DNA from: AC-32 sp963717725
GTDB taxonomy: Bacteria; Actinomycetota; Thermoleophilia; Gaiellales; Gaiellaceae
Assembly: GCA_963717725.1 (NCBI GenBank)
Contig: CAVQWS010000019.1
Coordinates: 1-64,000 of the forward strand
Direction: 5' to 3'
Length of the DNA stretch: 64,000 nt
Shown here one piece after another: positions 23,495 to 32,579 of the stretch (within the stretch, counting starts at the first letter, position 1; each line of letters opens with the position of its first letter). The notes beneath the pieces were generated by a model. The model was given only the letters and a program-made list of their open reading frames with translations. It searched no databases and was not told the DNA's origin. Made by a program: the position numbers and the translations under genes.

Positions 23495-23935
23495 CTAGCT
23501 GGCGGCGGTCTGGGCGGGCCGGACCTCGCAGGCCCGCACCGACTCGAGCAGCACGTCGATCGCGACCGAGGTCGGGCAGATCGTGCGCAGGCCGCGCTCG
23601 CGGTAGAACTGGGCGCGGGCCGGGTCGAGCACGCGCACGACGACGCACTGGTTGTCGAAGCGCTGCTGCGCGACCTGGCCGATGACGATGTTCGTGTTGT
23701 CGCCGTCGGTCGAGACGACGACGGCGTCGGCATCCTCGATCCCGGCGCGCCGAAGGACGTCGATGTCCATCCCGTGGCCGAGCACGAACCCGCCGGCCCA
23801 GTGGTCGCCGAGCCGGCCGAGAGCCTCTTCCTTCTCGTCCACGGCGGTCACCTCCCAGCCTTCGCGGTCGAGCTGGAGAGCGAGGTTGGAGCCGACGCGG
23901 CCGCAGCCGATTACCAAAGCGTTCATATTGCTCAC
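23495..23935 (-). CDS. TrkA_N (RCK) domain protein
   Basis: A 146-residue protein with only the Rossmann TrkA_N domain: GCGRVG (near residue 10), AVDEKEEAL, a DADAVVVSTDGDNTNI segment and VVVRVLDPARAQFYRERGL. It lacks the TrkA_C part present in the protein encoded just downstream, so the two may assemble as a heteromeric K+ channel regulator. Start could be GTG 23935 or ATG 23926. It sits 1 nt after the stop of the APC permease gene, in the same orientation. Confidence 0.85.
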   Translation of the reverse strand: MSNMNALVIGCGRVGSNLALQLDREGWEVTAVDEKEEALGRLGDHWAGGFVLGHGMDIDVLRRAGIEDADAVVVSTDGDNTNIVIGQVAQQRFDNQCVVVRVLDPARAQFYRERGLRTICPTSVAIDVLLESVRACEVRPAQTAAS

Positions 23936-23936
23936 A

Positions 23937-25838
23937 TTAGCTCACTGCCTCTGCGTTGCCGTCTTCCTCCATGACGCCCTCCGGAAAGGCGACGACGAGC
24001 ACCTCGCACGGCGCCTTGCGGAGGATGTACTCGACCGTAGGCGAGAAGAACCGCGACTGACGCCGCCAGCGCGGAGCGGAGCCGACGACGATCAGATCGT
24101 TGCCGCGCCGTGCGGCCTCGCCGACGATCGCGTCGCCGATCGAGCGGGCGCGAATCGTCTCGACCTGCACGTCGACGCCGTTGTCGGCGCCGAGCAATCG
24201 CGCCTCGGCGAGCGAGGCCGCTGCCGCCTCTTCCTGCTCGTCGAGCTCGGCCTCGAGCGGCTGGTCGAGTGGCACGCGGATCACGAAGAGCGCCTCGACG
24301 TGCGCGTCGCGGTCGCGGGCGAGCTTGACCGCGGTCGCGATCATCTCCTCGCCGATCGCGCCGAGCTTCATCGGCACCAGGATGCTCGTGAACTCGCTCT
24401 CCGGCAGCACCTGGGACGGCGCCTGCACGTGCTCGAGCAGGCCTTCGCCACGGCTCCTGCGGACGAGCCAGTAGACGATTCCGCCGGCGGCCAGCCAGGC
24501 GGGGCCGCCGTAGCGCGCGCCCGGGTGCGTGACCATGGACGCGATCCAGATCACGAAGGTGGCGGCCGAGCCGACGATCGCCGGCACGGGCACCTCGACC
24601 CCGCGTACCTTCACGTTCCATGGCACGCGGTAGGGACGCGGCAGGTCGGGCTCGCTGAAGCGCAGCTTGATCACGGCGAGCTGGGCGGCCGTGAAGGCAG
24701 CGAGCACGCCGAAGCTGAAGAGGCTCGCGAGGAAGGCGATGTCGTCGTGCACGAACGACGTCCCGATCATCAGCGCGGTCGAGATCAGCGCCGCCGCGAC
24801 GATCGCCTGCGGCGAGACGAGCGTGCGCCGGTTCAGCCGCCCGAAGTCGCGCGGCAGCTGGCCGTGCTCGCCGAGCGAGTGCGCGAGCCGCGTGAAGCCG
24901 GAGATCGAGGTCGTGACCGCGACGAGCAGGATCACGGCGCCGGTCAGGCCGACGTAGACGCGCAGCGCCGTCGCCAGGCCATTGGGCAGCGGGTCGCGAA
25001 GCGCGTCCACGATCCCCATCAGCGGCGAGCCGAGCCAGTCGGTGCCGAGCGCGGTGGTGCCGTTCGTGGCCGGGAACGCGCTCAGCGCGACGCAGGCGAT
25101 CGCGACGTAGATCAGCACGACGAGGCCGATTCCGGAGAAGAGGCTGCGCGGCAGGTCGCGGCCCGGCTCGCGCGTTTCCTCGGCCAGGTTCGCGACCGTC
25201 TCCAGACCGGTGTAGGCGAGCATCGCCAGCGGCAGCGCGAAGGCGATCTGGTGCCAGCTCGGGTGCGTGCCGATCGAGACGCCCTGCGTGAGCGCGTCGA
25301 CCGAGAAGAGGAAGGCAAAGCCGAGCACGACGAGCAGCAGCTGGGTCATCAGGTCGAGCACGGCGACGAAGATCCCGTAGGCGTAGAACGCCGAGCGCCG
25401 CACGAGCCGGACCGCGGCGACGCCGAACACGACGCAGACGCCGATGACCACGTCCCACGGGTTGTGCTCGATCGATCCCCACTGCATCGCGGCGCCGAGG
25501 TAGTGCGGCAGGAAAAGCGCCGACAGCGCGATCACGATCAGGTAGTCGAGGAAGATCGCCCAGCCGGTCAGGAAGCCGACGAGGTCGTTGAACGCTCGAC
25601 GGACGAACGTGGCGGCGCCGCCGGTCTCCGGGATCGAGGTCGTGCCCTCGGCGTACGAGAGCGTGACGACCAGGAAGAGCGCGCCGACGATCGCCAGGAC
25701 CTCGGGCGTCAGGCCCAGCGCGTGCAGGGCGATGATCCCGAGCGCGATGTAGATCGAGGAGGCGATCTCGCCGTAGGCGACCGAGAACAGCGCCGGCGCG
25801 TCGAGGACGCGCTGCAACCCCGTGATCTTCCTCGCCAC
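23937..25838 (-). CDS. APC-superfamily permease fused to a universal stress (USP) domain
   Basis: A 633-residue protein: about twelve membrane helices (residues 10-460) of the APC amino-acid/K+ permease type, then a cytoplasmic USP domain (about 485-630) with ILVPMKLGAIGEEMI at its start and the nucleotide-loop GSAPRWRRQSRFFSPTVEYIL near its end. Transport part: PETGGAATFVRRAF and YTGLETVANLAEE. The family includes amino-acid and K+ importers; the neighbouring TrkA proteins favour ion homeostasis, as an inference. TAACCT (25845-25850) is 6 nt before the GTG start. Paralogue of the gene at 26047-27942. Confidence 0.86.
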   Translation of the reverse strand: MARKITGLQRVLDAPALFSVAYGEIASSIYIALGIIALHALGLTPEVLAIVGALFLVVTLSYAEGTTSIPETGGAATFVRRAFNDLVGFLTGWAIFLDYLIVIALSALFLPHYLGAAMQWGSIEHNPWDVVIGVCVVFGVAAVRLVRRSAFYAYGIFVAVLDLMTQLLLVVLGFAFLFSVDALTQGVSIGTHPSWHQIAFALPLAMLAYTGLETVANLAEETREPGRDLPRSLFSGIGLVVLIYVAIACVALSAFPATNGTTALGTDWLGSPLMGIVDALRDPLPNGLATALRVYVGLTGAVILLVAVTTSISGFTRLAHSLGEHGQLPRDFGRLNRRTLVSPQAIVAAALISTALMIGTSFVHDDIAFLASLFSFGVLAAFTAAQLAVIKLRFSEPDLPRPYRVPWNVKVRGVEVPVPAIVGSAATFVIWIASMVTHPGARYGGPAWLAAGGIVYWLVRRSRGEGLLEHVQAPSQVLPESEFTSILVPMKLGAIGEEMIATAVKLARDRDAHVEALFVIRVPLDQPLEAELDEQEEAAAASLAEARLLGADNGVDVQVETIRARSIGDAIVGEAARRGNDLIVVGSAPRWRRQSRFFSPTVEYILRKAPCEVLVVAFPEGVMEEDGNAEAVS

Positions 25839-25860
25839 GGCGGGAGGTTACTCCCCAACA

Positions 25861-25883
25861 GTGACAGTCACTGTGACTGTCAC
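25861..25883. repeat. REP-like palindrome, GTGAC type
   Basis: Perfect inverted repeat: GTGACAGTCAC, one T, GTGACTGTCAC. It covers the stop codon of the small gene at 25880-26050. The same unit occurs in three copies at 34995-35029. Confidence 0.75.
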
Positions 25884-26050
25884 CGGCGTCTGAGCAAGTA
25901 GAGCCGCCCGGCGCCGAGGGCGATGAAGAGGACGCCGATCAGGTAGCCGAGGCCGCCGCCGTGGCGGGCGGTCTGGACGAGGATCGCGATGCCGATCCCG
26001 ATCGCCCCGAGACCGAACAGCGCGGTCATCCCGCGGTACATGTCTCTCAT
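25880..26050 (-). CDS. small two-helix membrane protein
   Basis: A 56-residue protein: a short basic start (MRDMYRG), hydrophobic helix about 9-25, a HGGG turn, a second helix about 33-47, and a basic end (LYLLRRR). It starts at ATG 26050 overlapping the stop of the upstream APC permease gene (ATGA), so it is co-translated with it; an accessory role for that transporter is plausible. Its stop codon lies inside the palindrome at 25861-25883. No family was recognised. Confidence 0.65.
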   Translation of the reverse strand: MRDMYRGMTALFGLGAIGIGIAILVQTARHGGGLGYLIGVLFIALGAGRLYLLRRR

Positions 26051-27942
26051 GCCGCGCGTGGCGCAGCCGCCACCATCACACGGCAGTGCGCGTTCTTGAG
26101 CACGAAGTCGACCGTGCCGCCGAAGATCCGGCCGCGGCGGCGGTGCTCGTCGCGCCGGGGCGCGCCCATCACCACGATCTCGCTGTTGCGCCGCTCGGCT
26201 TCTTCGACGATCGCGCGGCCGGCCTTCCGTCCCCGCACGAGCCTGCCGACGACGTCCACGCCGTAGGCGTCGCCGATCGCACGCGCCTCGTCGAGCAGCT
26301 CGTGCGCCTTGCGCTCGGCGTGGCCAGGAAGCTCGGCGTCCAAGGGAAGCTCCAGCGGGACCTCGAGCACGGTCAGCGCGACGATCGACCCGCGCCGCTC
26401 GGCGGCCAGGCGGCAGGCGAGGTCGACGGCCGCTTCCGATTCACGCCGCCAGACGACCGGCACGAGCACGTTCCTGTACTCGAGCGCGTCCGCCGGCCCG
26501 ATTACGACCGGCGCGCGCACGGTCTCGGAGAGCGGCGCGTGCACGACCCGGCGCCGGTAGACCGCGTACATCACGAAACCCGCCGCGAGCCAGCCGAGAC
26601 CGGCCCAGCGCGTGGGTGCCTCCTGTTCGACCACGACGATCCACGACAGCGCCGTGCCCAGCCCGCCGAAGAGCGCGAACAGCGGCCAGTCCACACCCCG
26701 GAAGCGCACGTTCGGCCGCGCCCGAAAGAGCAGCTCCTCGTCCCGGTTTTTGTAGCGCAGCGCCACGATCGAGGCGTGCGCGACCGTGAACGAGAGCATC
26801 GCGCCGAACGAGTACATCGTCCCGAGGAAGGCCGTCTTGCCCGGCAGGATCACGATCAGCGGGATCAGGCCCGCGAAGACGAGCAGCGAGATGTACGGAG
26901 TCTTGAACTTCTTGTGCAAGCGCCGGAAGACCTCCGGCAGCTGGCGGTAGCTGGCCATCGCGTAGGTGATCCGCGAGGCGCCGATCACGCCCGCGTTGGT
27001 GGCGATGAAGAGGATCGTCGCCGCCAGCAGCCCGACGTAGACCTTCAGGGCGCTGAGCGCGGCACCGTGCACGCCGAGGTTCTCGACCAGGCCGAGCACC
27101 GGGTCGTTCGAGAAGCCCTCCGGCGGGCCGAGCCCGAGCAGTGTCTGGTAGTGGCCGTCGGCCGTCTTCGTGACCGGCAGCGCCGAGAGCGCGATCCACG
27201 GCAGCGTGAAGTAGATGACGAAGACGGCGACCGCGACAAAGGAGATCGCCCGCGGGATGTTCTTGACCGGGTCGCGCGCCTCCTCGGCCAGGTTGGAGAC
27301 CGTCTCGATTCCCGTGTACGCGATCATCGCCACCGGGATCGCCAGCAGGAACTGGCTCCACGTCGGGGCGACGCCCCAGTGGATGTTCGAGGCCAGCACG
27401 TGCGGGCTGAAGATCAGCGCGAAACCGAGCAGCACGAGCAGGATCTGCGTGGCGAAGTCGATCAGCGCGAGCCCGATGTTGACGCGCGCCGACTCCTGGA
27501 TCCCGACGATGTTCAGCGTCACCAGGAGGACGATCACGATCCCGCCGCCGACGATGTCCCACGGGTTCTCGCGCAGCGGGCCCCAGAAGATCGAGAGGTA
27601 GTGCGGAACGAAGAACGCCGAGATGGCGATCGTGATGATGTAGTTGAGCATCTGAGCCCAGGCGGCCCCGAACGAGACAAGCTCGTTGAAGGCGTGGCGC
27701 GCGAAGCTCGAGGAACCACCCGCTTCCGGGAAGCGCACAGTTCCTTCTGCATAGGTGGCCGCCGTGGCCGCGAAGATGATCCCCGCGATCACGAACACGA
27801 TCGGCGTCAGCCCGAGCGCGAAGACGGCTGTGACGCCGAGCGCGTAGTAGATCGACGAGCCGACGTTGCCGTAGGCGGTCGAGAAGAGCGCCGGCGTCCC
27901 GAGGACTCGCTCCAGCCGCTGCTGCCGCCGCCGTCGTGACAT
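26047..27942 (-). CDS. APC-superfamily permease fused to a USP domain (second copy)
   Basis: A 631-residue paralogue of the product at 23937-25838, with the same plan: about twelve helices and a C-terminal USP domain (about 490-628; NVLVPVVWRRESE at the start, GAPRRDEHRRRGRIFGGTVDFVL near the end). Transport signatures are PEAGGSSSFARHAFNE and YTGIETVSNLAEEARDP. The order permease - 56-residue protein - permease suggests a duplication with shared regulation. TAGAGT (27950-27955) is 7 nt before the ATG and predicts a leaderless message. Confidence 0.86.
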   Translation of the reverse strand: MSRRRRQQRLERVLGTPALFSTAYGNVGSSIYYALGVTAVFALGLTPIVFVIAGIIFAATAATYAEGTVRFPEAGGSSSFARHAFNELVSFGAAWAQMLNYIITIAISAFFVPHYLSIFWGPLRENPWDIVGGGIVIVLLVTLNIVGIQESARVNIGLALIDFATQILLVLLGFALIFSPHVLASNIHWGVAPTWSQFLLAIPVAMIAYTGIETVSNLAEEARDPVKNIPRAISFVAVAVFVIYFTLPWIALSALPVTKTADGHYQTLLGLGPPEGFSNDPVLGLVENLGVHGAALSALKVYVGLLAATILFIATNAGVIGASRITYAMASYRQLPEVFRRLHKKFKTPYISLLVFAGLIPLIVILPGKTAFLGTMYSFGAMLSFTVAHASIVALRYKNRDEELLFRARPNVRFRGVDWPLFALFGGLGTALSWIVVVEQEAPTRWAGLGWLAAGFVMYAVYRRRVVHAPLSETVRAPVVIGPADALEYRNVLVPVVWRRESEAAVDLACRLAAERRGSIVALTVLEVPLELPLDAELPGHAERKAHELLDEARAIGDAYGVDVVGRLVRGRKAGRAIVEEAERRNSEIVVMGAPRRDEHRRRGRIFGGTVDFVLKNAHCRVMVAAAPRAA

Positions 27943-28002
27943 CGCGCGGACTCTAGAGGGCGGCGCGGCCGCTCATCGGGCGGGTCTGGCGGGTCTCTCC
28001 CA

Positions 28003-28035
28003 GCCATGCCACAGGGACAGTCCCTGGGCCGTGGC
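28003..28035. repeat. REP-like palindrome, GGGAC type
   Basis: Imperfect 33-nt palindrome centred on GGGACAGTCCC (28014-28024), with outer arms GCCATGCC and GGGCCGTGGC. It matches the reverse complement of 45570-45602 at about 27 of 33 positions by eye. A second stem TGGGCC-GT-GGCCCA (28025-28038) follows. Confidence 0.75.
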
Positions 28036-28094
28036 CCAGAAGGACGGCTCGCGGCCCGGGTTCGGGCTGAACGACTCGAAGGGCTCCGCCGCGA

Positions 28095-28129
28095 GCCAGG
28101 TCCGAGGGACTGTCCCTAGGCCATGGTGG
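28095..28129. repeat. REP-like palindrome, GGGAC type (inverted to its neighbour)
   Basis: Palindrome centred on GGGACTGTCCC (28106-28116) with outer arms GCCAGG and GGCCATGG. It lies 70-90 nt from the copy at 28003 in opposite orientation, like the paired REPs of a BIME, between a permease gene and hppA. Confidence 0.7.
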
Positions 28130-28135
28130 AAACGG

Positions 28136-30178
28136 TCAGCTGTGGATCGAGACGATCAGCGGGATGATCAGGATTGCGACGAGGTTCGTGATCTTGATCA
28201 TCGGGTTGATCGCAGGCCCGGCGGTGTCCTTGTAGGGATCGCCGACCGTGTCGCCAGTGACCGCGGCCGCGTGGGCCTCCGAGCCCTTGCCGCCGAACGC
28301 GCCGTCCTCGATCAGCTTCTTCGCGTTGTCCCAGGCGCCGCCGCCCGAGGTCATCGCGATCGCGAGGAACAAGCCCGTCACGATCGTCCCGATCAGCAGG
28401 CCGCCGAGCAGCTTCGCGCTGATCAGCCCGGCCACGATCGGGAAGCCGATCGGGATCAAGGCCGGCAGCAGCATGCTCTTGATCGCCGAGCCCGTGACGA
28501 TGTCGATCGCCTTTCCGTACTCGGGCCGCGCGGTCCCCTCCATGATCCCGGGGATCTCGCGGAACTGGCGCCGCACCTCGGTCACGACCTGGCCGCCCAC
28601 GCGGCCGACCGCCTCCATCGCGAGCGACGCGAACAGGAACGGCATCAGGCCGCCGATGAAGAGGCCGGCGATCACCCACGCGTCGTCGAGCGCGAAGGTG
28701 ACCTGATAGTTCCGCACGCCGAGGCCGTTGGTGTAGCTGTCGAAGAGGATCAGCGCGGCGAGCGCGGCCGAGCCGATCGCGTAGCCCTTCGTGACGGCCT
28801 TGGTCGTGTTGCCGACCGCGTCGAGCGGGTCGGTGATCGCGCGCACCGACTCGTCGAGGTTCGCCATCTCGGCGATCCCGCCGGCGTTGTCGGTGACCGG
28901 GCCGTAGGCGTCGAGCGCCACGATCAGGCCGGTCATCGAGAGCTGCGCCATCACGGCGACGCCGATCCCGTACAGGCCGGCGTAGTGGTGCGCGACCAGG
29001 ATCCCGGCCGCGATCACGATCACCGGCGCAGCCGTCGCCTGCATGCCGACGGCGAGGCCTTCGATGATGTTCGTGGCGTGGCCGGTGCGCGAGGCCGCGG
29101 AGATCTGCTTGACCGGGCGCCAGCGAGTGCCGGTGTAGAACTCGGTGATCGCCACCAGCAGGAAGGTCACGATCAGCCCCACTAGCGCCGACAGGTAGAG
29201 ATCCCAGAAGCTGAAGCGGCTCGAGTCGTAGGCGAGCACGACCGGGATGAAGCCGATCGCAGAGAGCACGGTCGCGACCAGGATGGCCTTATAGAGCGCG
29301 TTCATGATCGAGCCGTCTCGCCCCACGCGCGCGAAGAAGGTGCCGATCACGGAGGCGAGGATCGAGATGCCGCCGATCGCCAGCGGGAAGAGCTCGAGGT
29401 GGAGGCCCGGGAAGGTCTGCGAGGCGAGCAGCATCACGGCCACTGCGGTGACGGCGTAGGTCTCGAACAGGTCGGCGGCCATGCCGGCGCAGTCGCCGAC
29501 GTTGTCGCCCACGTTGTCGGCGATCACGGCGGGGTTGCGCGGGTCGTCCTCGGGGATCCCGGCCTCGATCTTGCCGACCAGGTCGGCGCCGACGTCGGCA
29601 GCCTTCGTGTAGATGCCGCCGCCGAGGCGCGCGAAGACGGAGATCAGCGAGCCACCGAATGCGAGGCCGACGAGATCGTCGATCGCCGAGCTCGACGAGT
29701 TCCCGAGCCAGCCCGTCAGAACCCAGTAGTAGCCGGCCACGCCCAGCAGGCCGAGGCCGACGACGAGCATGCCCGTGACCGAGCCGGCGCGGAAGGCGAC
29801 GTTCAGCGCGGGCTTGAGCCCGTGCTTGGCGGCCTCCGCGGTGCGCACGTTCGAGCGCACGGCGACGTTCATCCCGATAAAGCCGGCAGCAGCGGAGAGC
29901 ACCGCGCCGATCAGGAAGCCGATGGCCGTCCCCCAGCCGAGCTTGTTGTAGAAGCCGAGCAGCAGGAACGGGACGATCGCGACGATCGCGATGGTCGTGT
30001 ACTGGCGGCGCAGATAGGCGGCCGCGCCCTCCTGGATGGCGCGCGCGATCTCCTGCATGCGCTCGTCGCCCGCGGGCTGCCGGAGCAGCCAGACCGTGAG
30101 GCCGATGCCGTAGGCGATCGCGACGAAGGAACAGAGCAGCGCGAACAGCACCGCGTGGTCACTGAAAAAATCGATCAA
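28136..30178 (-). CDS. hppA: membrane H+-translocating pyrophosphatase, K+-independent type
   Basis: A 680-residue membrane pyrophosphatase with about sixteen helices that couples PPi hydrolysis to ion pumping. The substrate site is GGGIYTKAADVGADLVGK (about 184-201), DDPRNPAVIADNVGDNVGD and the later DNAGGIAEMA. The GNTTKAVTKG segment has Lys at the position that is Ala in K+-dependent enzymes, which marks the K+-independent, H+-pumping class. The start is TTG 30178 after GGGAGG. It probably supports the proton gradient at low energy, next to the ion-transport genes upstream. Confidence 0.94.
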   Translation of the reverse strand: MIDFFSDHAVLFALLCSFVAIAYGIGLTVWLLRQPAGDERMQEIARAIQEGAAAYLRRQYTTIAIVAIVPFLLLGFYNKLGWGTAIGFLIGAVLSAAAGFIGMNVAVRSNVRTAEAAKHGLKPALNVAFRAGSVTGMLVVGLGLLGVAGYYWVLTGWLGNSSSSAIDDLVGLAFGGSLISVFARLGGGIYTKAADVGADLVGKIEAGIPEDDPRNPAVIADNVGDNVGDCAGMAADLFETYAVTAVAVMLLASQTFPGLHLELFPLAIGGISILASVIGTFFARVGRDGSIMNALYKAILVATVLSAIGFIPVVLAYDSSRFSFWDLYLSALVGLIVTFLLVAITEFYTGTRWRPVKQISAASRTGHATNIIEGLAVGMQATAAPVIVIAAGILVAHHYAGLYGIGVAVMAQLSMTGLIVALDAYGPVTDNAGGIAEMANLDESVRAITDPLDAVGNTTKAVTKGYAIGSAALAALILFDSYTNGLGVRNYQVTFALDDAWVIAGLFIGGLMPFLFASLAMEAVGRVGGQVVTEVRRQFREIPGIMEGTARPEYGKAIDIVTGSAIKSMLLPALIPIGFPIVAGLISAKLLGGLLIGTIVTGLFLAIAMTSGGGAWDNAKKLIEDGAFGGKGSEAHAAAVTGDTVGDPYKDTAGPAINPMIKITNLVAILIIPLIVSIHS

Positions 30179-30240
30179 GAAGCCTCCCTACAAGACAAGC
30201 GCCGAGACTCCCCGGCGCCGCGGTTTTCTATCAGATTCGA

Positions 30241-30270
30241 GCCCCGCGAAGCGCCGTGGAGGCGCGGGGC
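30241..30270 (-). terminator. hairpin after the S8 peptidase gene
   Basis: 8-bp GC stem GCCCCGCG/CGCGGGGC, 8 nt after the stop of the PASTA-subtilase gene on the minus strand. No T-tract follows directly, so the terminator role is likely but not certain. Confidence 0.5.
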
Positions 30271-30278
30271 GGCAAAGC

Positions 30279-32225
30279 TTAGTGTCGCTTCGCCGGCCCC
30301 TTGCCGAGCCAGAGGTTGACCTTGGCGTTGTTGCCGAGGCGCTTGCCCGCCTTCGGGACCTCGCGTAGGACCTTGTCCTTCTTCTTCTTGGTCGACTTGA
30401 TGTAGGTCAGCTTCCCGACCCGGCAGTGCCGCGCTTTGATCCTTGCCTTCGCGGTGGCCAGCTTCGCGCCGAGCACGCTCGGGACCACGCACGGCGGCTT
30501 GAACGGCGGAGGAGGTGGCGGAGGCCCGCCTGCACCGCAGCCACCGACGGCCTTGCACGCGTTCAGGCGGCCGCCGGTGGCGACCTTGCCGCTCAGGCCG
30601 GCGATCGGGTCGACGCCGCCGAGGATCGCGCTGACGAGCTGCGCGACCGTGTCGGCCGGGTGCGCAGCCTTGACGAGCGCCGCCACGCCCGCGACATGCG
30701 GCGTCGCCATCGAGGTGCCGCTGATCGTGTTGTAGTCCTCGCCGCTCGTGTTCAGGCAGCGCAGCTTGAGATCGTCGAGGTAGCCCCCGTCGTTGACGAC
30801 CCCGTTGGAGTCGGCGCTCATGATCTCGCCCACCGAGATGGACGGGTGGCCGTCCAGCACCGAGAAGTCAGACGTCAGCGCGAGGAACGAGCCGCCCGAC
30901 GAGCCCGACCAGCCGGACCAGAAATAGGTCGAGAAACCGTTGGTCGACAGGGCCACGCCGCTGTAGTCGTGCCCGAACTCGGTGTCGAAGCGCAGGTTGT
31001 AGGCCGCCTGGCAGCCGACTCGCCCGCTGAAGCTCGCGACCGCCGAGGTGTTGTACGCGAGGTTGGCGCCCGAGCCGTAGTTGCCGCTCAGCGAGTCGGT
31101 CAGGCTGTACGCGCCGGTAGCGTGGAACGTAGAGCGCTGGAAGGTTCCCGGGTTGGTCCAAGGCGTCAACGGATCCTCGAAGCCTTGGGTGTAAAGCGTG
31201 TCATAGGCCGGCCACGTGCTCGTCGTGCCGACGCCCGGCGCGGCCAGGTCGACGCTGGCGCCGTAGTTCGAGAAGCTCGCCAAGGTGTCGCTCTGGTCGG
31301 TGGCGGCGACGCAGATCACGTTCGCCAGGTTGTCCGGCGCTGCGCCGTAGTTGCAGGGGTAGTGCGGCACGGAGTCGTTGTTCGTGCCGTCGTTCCCGGC
31401 GGCGAAGACGAAGAGCACGTTCGGGCAGCTCGCGATCGCGTCGCGCATCGAGGACGAGTAGCCCGTGCCGCCGAGGCTCGCGTTGACGATCTGGGCCGGG
31501 TGGGTGGTGCACGTCGACGCGAACGCAGCGGCGATGTCGGCGTTCGTCCCGCTGCCGCCGCCGTTCAGCACGCGCAGCGGCATCAGGTGCACGTTCCAGT
31601 TGACCCCCGCAACGCCGATGCCGTTGTTGCCGCGCGCGCCGATCGTCCCGGCGACGTGCGTCCCGTGGCCGTTGTAGTCGAGGCTGGTGTCCGGACCGCC
31701 GGTGACATAGTTGGCGCCCGCGACCATGTTCGGAGCCAGATCGGGGTGACCGCTCGAAACGCCGGTGTCGACGACCGCGACAGTCACGGCGGCGCTGCCG
31801 GTGGTGACGTCCCAGGCCTGCGGCGCCTCGATCTTCGGCAGGCCGTAGGTCTGTGAGTAGCGCGGGTCGTTCGGCACCGCTTCGGCGTGGTAGATCCAGT
31901 TCGGCTCGGCGTACGCCACTGCCGGGTTGGACTTCAGCTCGGCGATCGCGGCCGAAACGGAGCCGTCGACGCTGACGAGCTTGGCGTTCAGCGAGCGGAT
32001 CGACTTGAGGGTGGAGGCAGACGCGTCCGAGAGCGACTCGAGGCGCGACACCGGGTCGACGTTCGGCCGGAAGCCGACCACGACCTGGCCCGGCACGAAC
32101 TGCTGGTTCGCGTCGTTCCGCGCAAAGGTCGCGCCTTGCTTGGCCTTGCCGGCTCCGCCGGCCGATCCGGCCAGCACACCGGCAAGCAGCGCAACGCCAA
32201 GCGCGCCGCAGATCCCCCTACCCAA
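30279..32225 (-). CDS. secreted S8 subtilisin-like peptidase with inserted beta domain and C-terminal PASTA domain
   Basis: A 648-residue exported protease: signal peptide (1-26), inhibitor-like propeptide (about 45-112), S8 catalytic domain with Asp153 (VVDTG), His187 (GHGTHVAG), Asn278 (AAGNDG) and Ser505 (GTSMATPH), and a PASTA domain (about 575-645, PSVLGAKLATAKARI...VPKAGKRL) after a poly-Pro stretch. About 150 residues (340-497) with MAM/jelly-roll character (GFEDPLTPW, LKLRC) interrupt the catalytic domain before the Ser motif. PASTA domains often bind peptidoglycan, so the enzyme may be held at the wall. TTG start with GAGAGGGG upstream. Confidence 0.9.
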   Translation of the reverse strand: MGRGICGALGVALLAGVLAGSAGGAGKAKQGATFARNDANQQFVPGQVVVGFRPNVDPVSRLESLSDASASTLKSIRSLNAKLVSVDGSVSAAIAELKSNPAVAYAEPNWIYHAEAVPNDPRYSQTYGLPKIEAPQAWDVTTGSAAVTVAVVDTGVSSGHPDLAPNMVAGANYVTGGPDTSLDYNGHGTHVAGTIGARGNNGIGVAGVNWNVHLMPLRVLNGGGSGTNADIAAAFASTCTTHPAQIVNASLGGTGYSSSMRDAIASCPNVLFVFAAGNDGTNNDSVPHYPCNYGAAPDNLANVICVAATDQSDTLASFSNYGASVDLAAPGVGTTSTWPAYDTLYTQGFEDPLTPWTNPGTFQRSTFHATGAYSLTDSLSGNYGSGANLAYNTSAVASFSGRVGCQAAYNLRFDTEFGHDYSGVALSTNGFSTYFWSGWSGSSGGSFLALTSDFSVLDGHPSISVGEIMSADSNGVVNDGGYLDDLKLRCLNTSGEDYNTISGTSMATPHVAGVAALVKAAHPADTVAQLVSAILGGVDPIAGLSGKVATGGRLNACKAVGGCGAGGPPPPPPPFKPPCVVPSVLGAKLATAKARIKARHCRVGKLTYIKSTKKKKDKVLREVPKAGKRLGNNAKVNLWLGKGPAKRH

Positions 32226-32285
32226 TGGTGCTCCCCTCTCTTGTAACGACCCGTACAGGTCTTATATGTCGCTACCGAGACGCTT

Positions 32286-32579
32286 TCAAGGCTTCGGTTC
32301 TTCCGCCACAGCCGACGCGTAGGCGAGCTGGAGGTTCGCGAGCACCTGGTTGAAGTCACGCAGCGCCTCCTCGGGCGCCGTTCCCTCGAGCACGGGCACG
32401 AGCGCGCGCAGCGCCTCGATCGCGAGGCGGGCCTGCTCGAGGTCGCGGCCCTCGCCGCTCAGGCGGTGGTAGCCAAGCAGCGAGATCGAGTGCAGCGTCT
32501 GGAGCAGGAGGTCGGAGACCGTCAGCTTCGAGAGCTCCGCCTGGAGCTCCGCGATCAGCTGCTGCTCGTCCTCGCCCAC
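32286..32579 (-). CDS. small helical protein, DUF1844-like
   Basis: A 97-residue, mostly helical acidic protein: LLQTLHSISLLGYHRL, DLEQARLAIEALRALVPVLEG, ALRDFNQVLANLQLAYASA. The pattern (hydrophobic first helix, DLExARxxIDxL second helix, LxxLRxxY-type last helix) resembles DUF1844, a small family of unknown role. It overlaps the end of the carboxylate-amine ligase gene by 25 nt and is cotranscribed with it. Confidence 0.5.
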   Translation of the reverse strand: MGEDEQQLIAELQAELSKLTVSDLLLQTLHSISLLGYHRLSGEGRDLEQARLAIEALRALVPVLEGTAPEEALRDFNQVLANLQLAYASAVAEEPKP

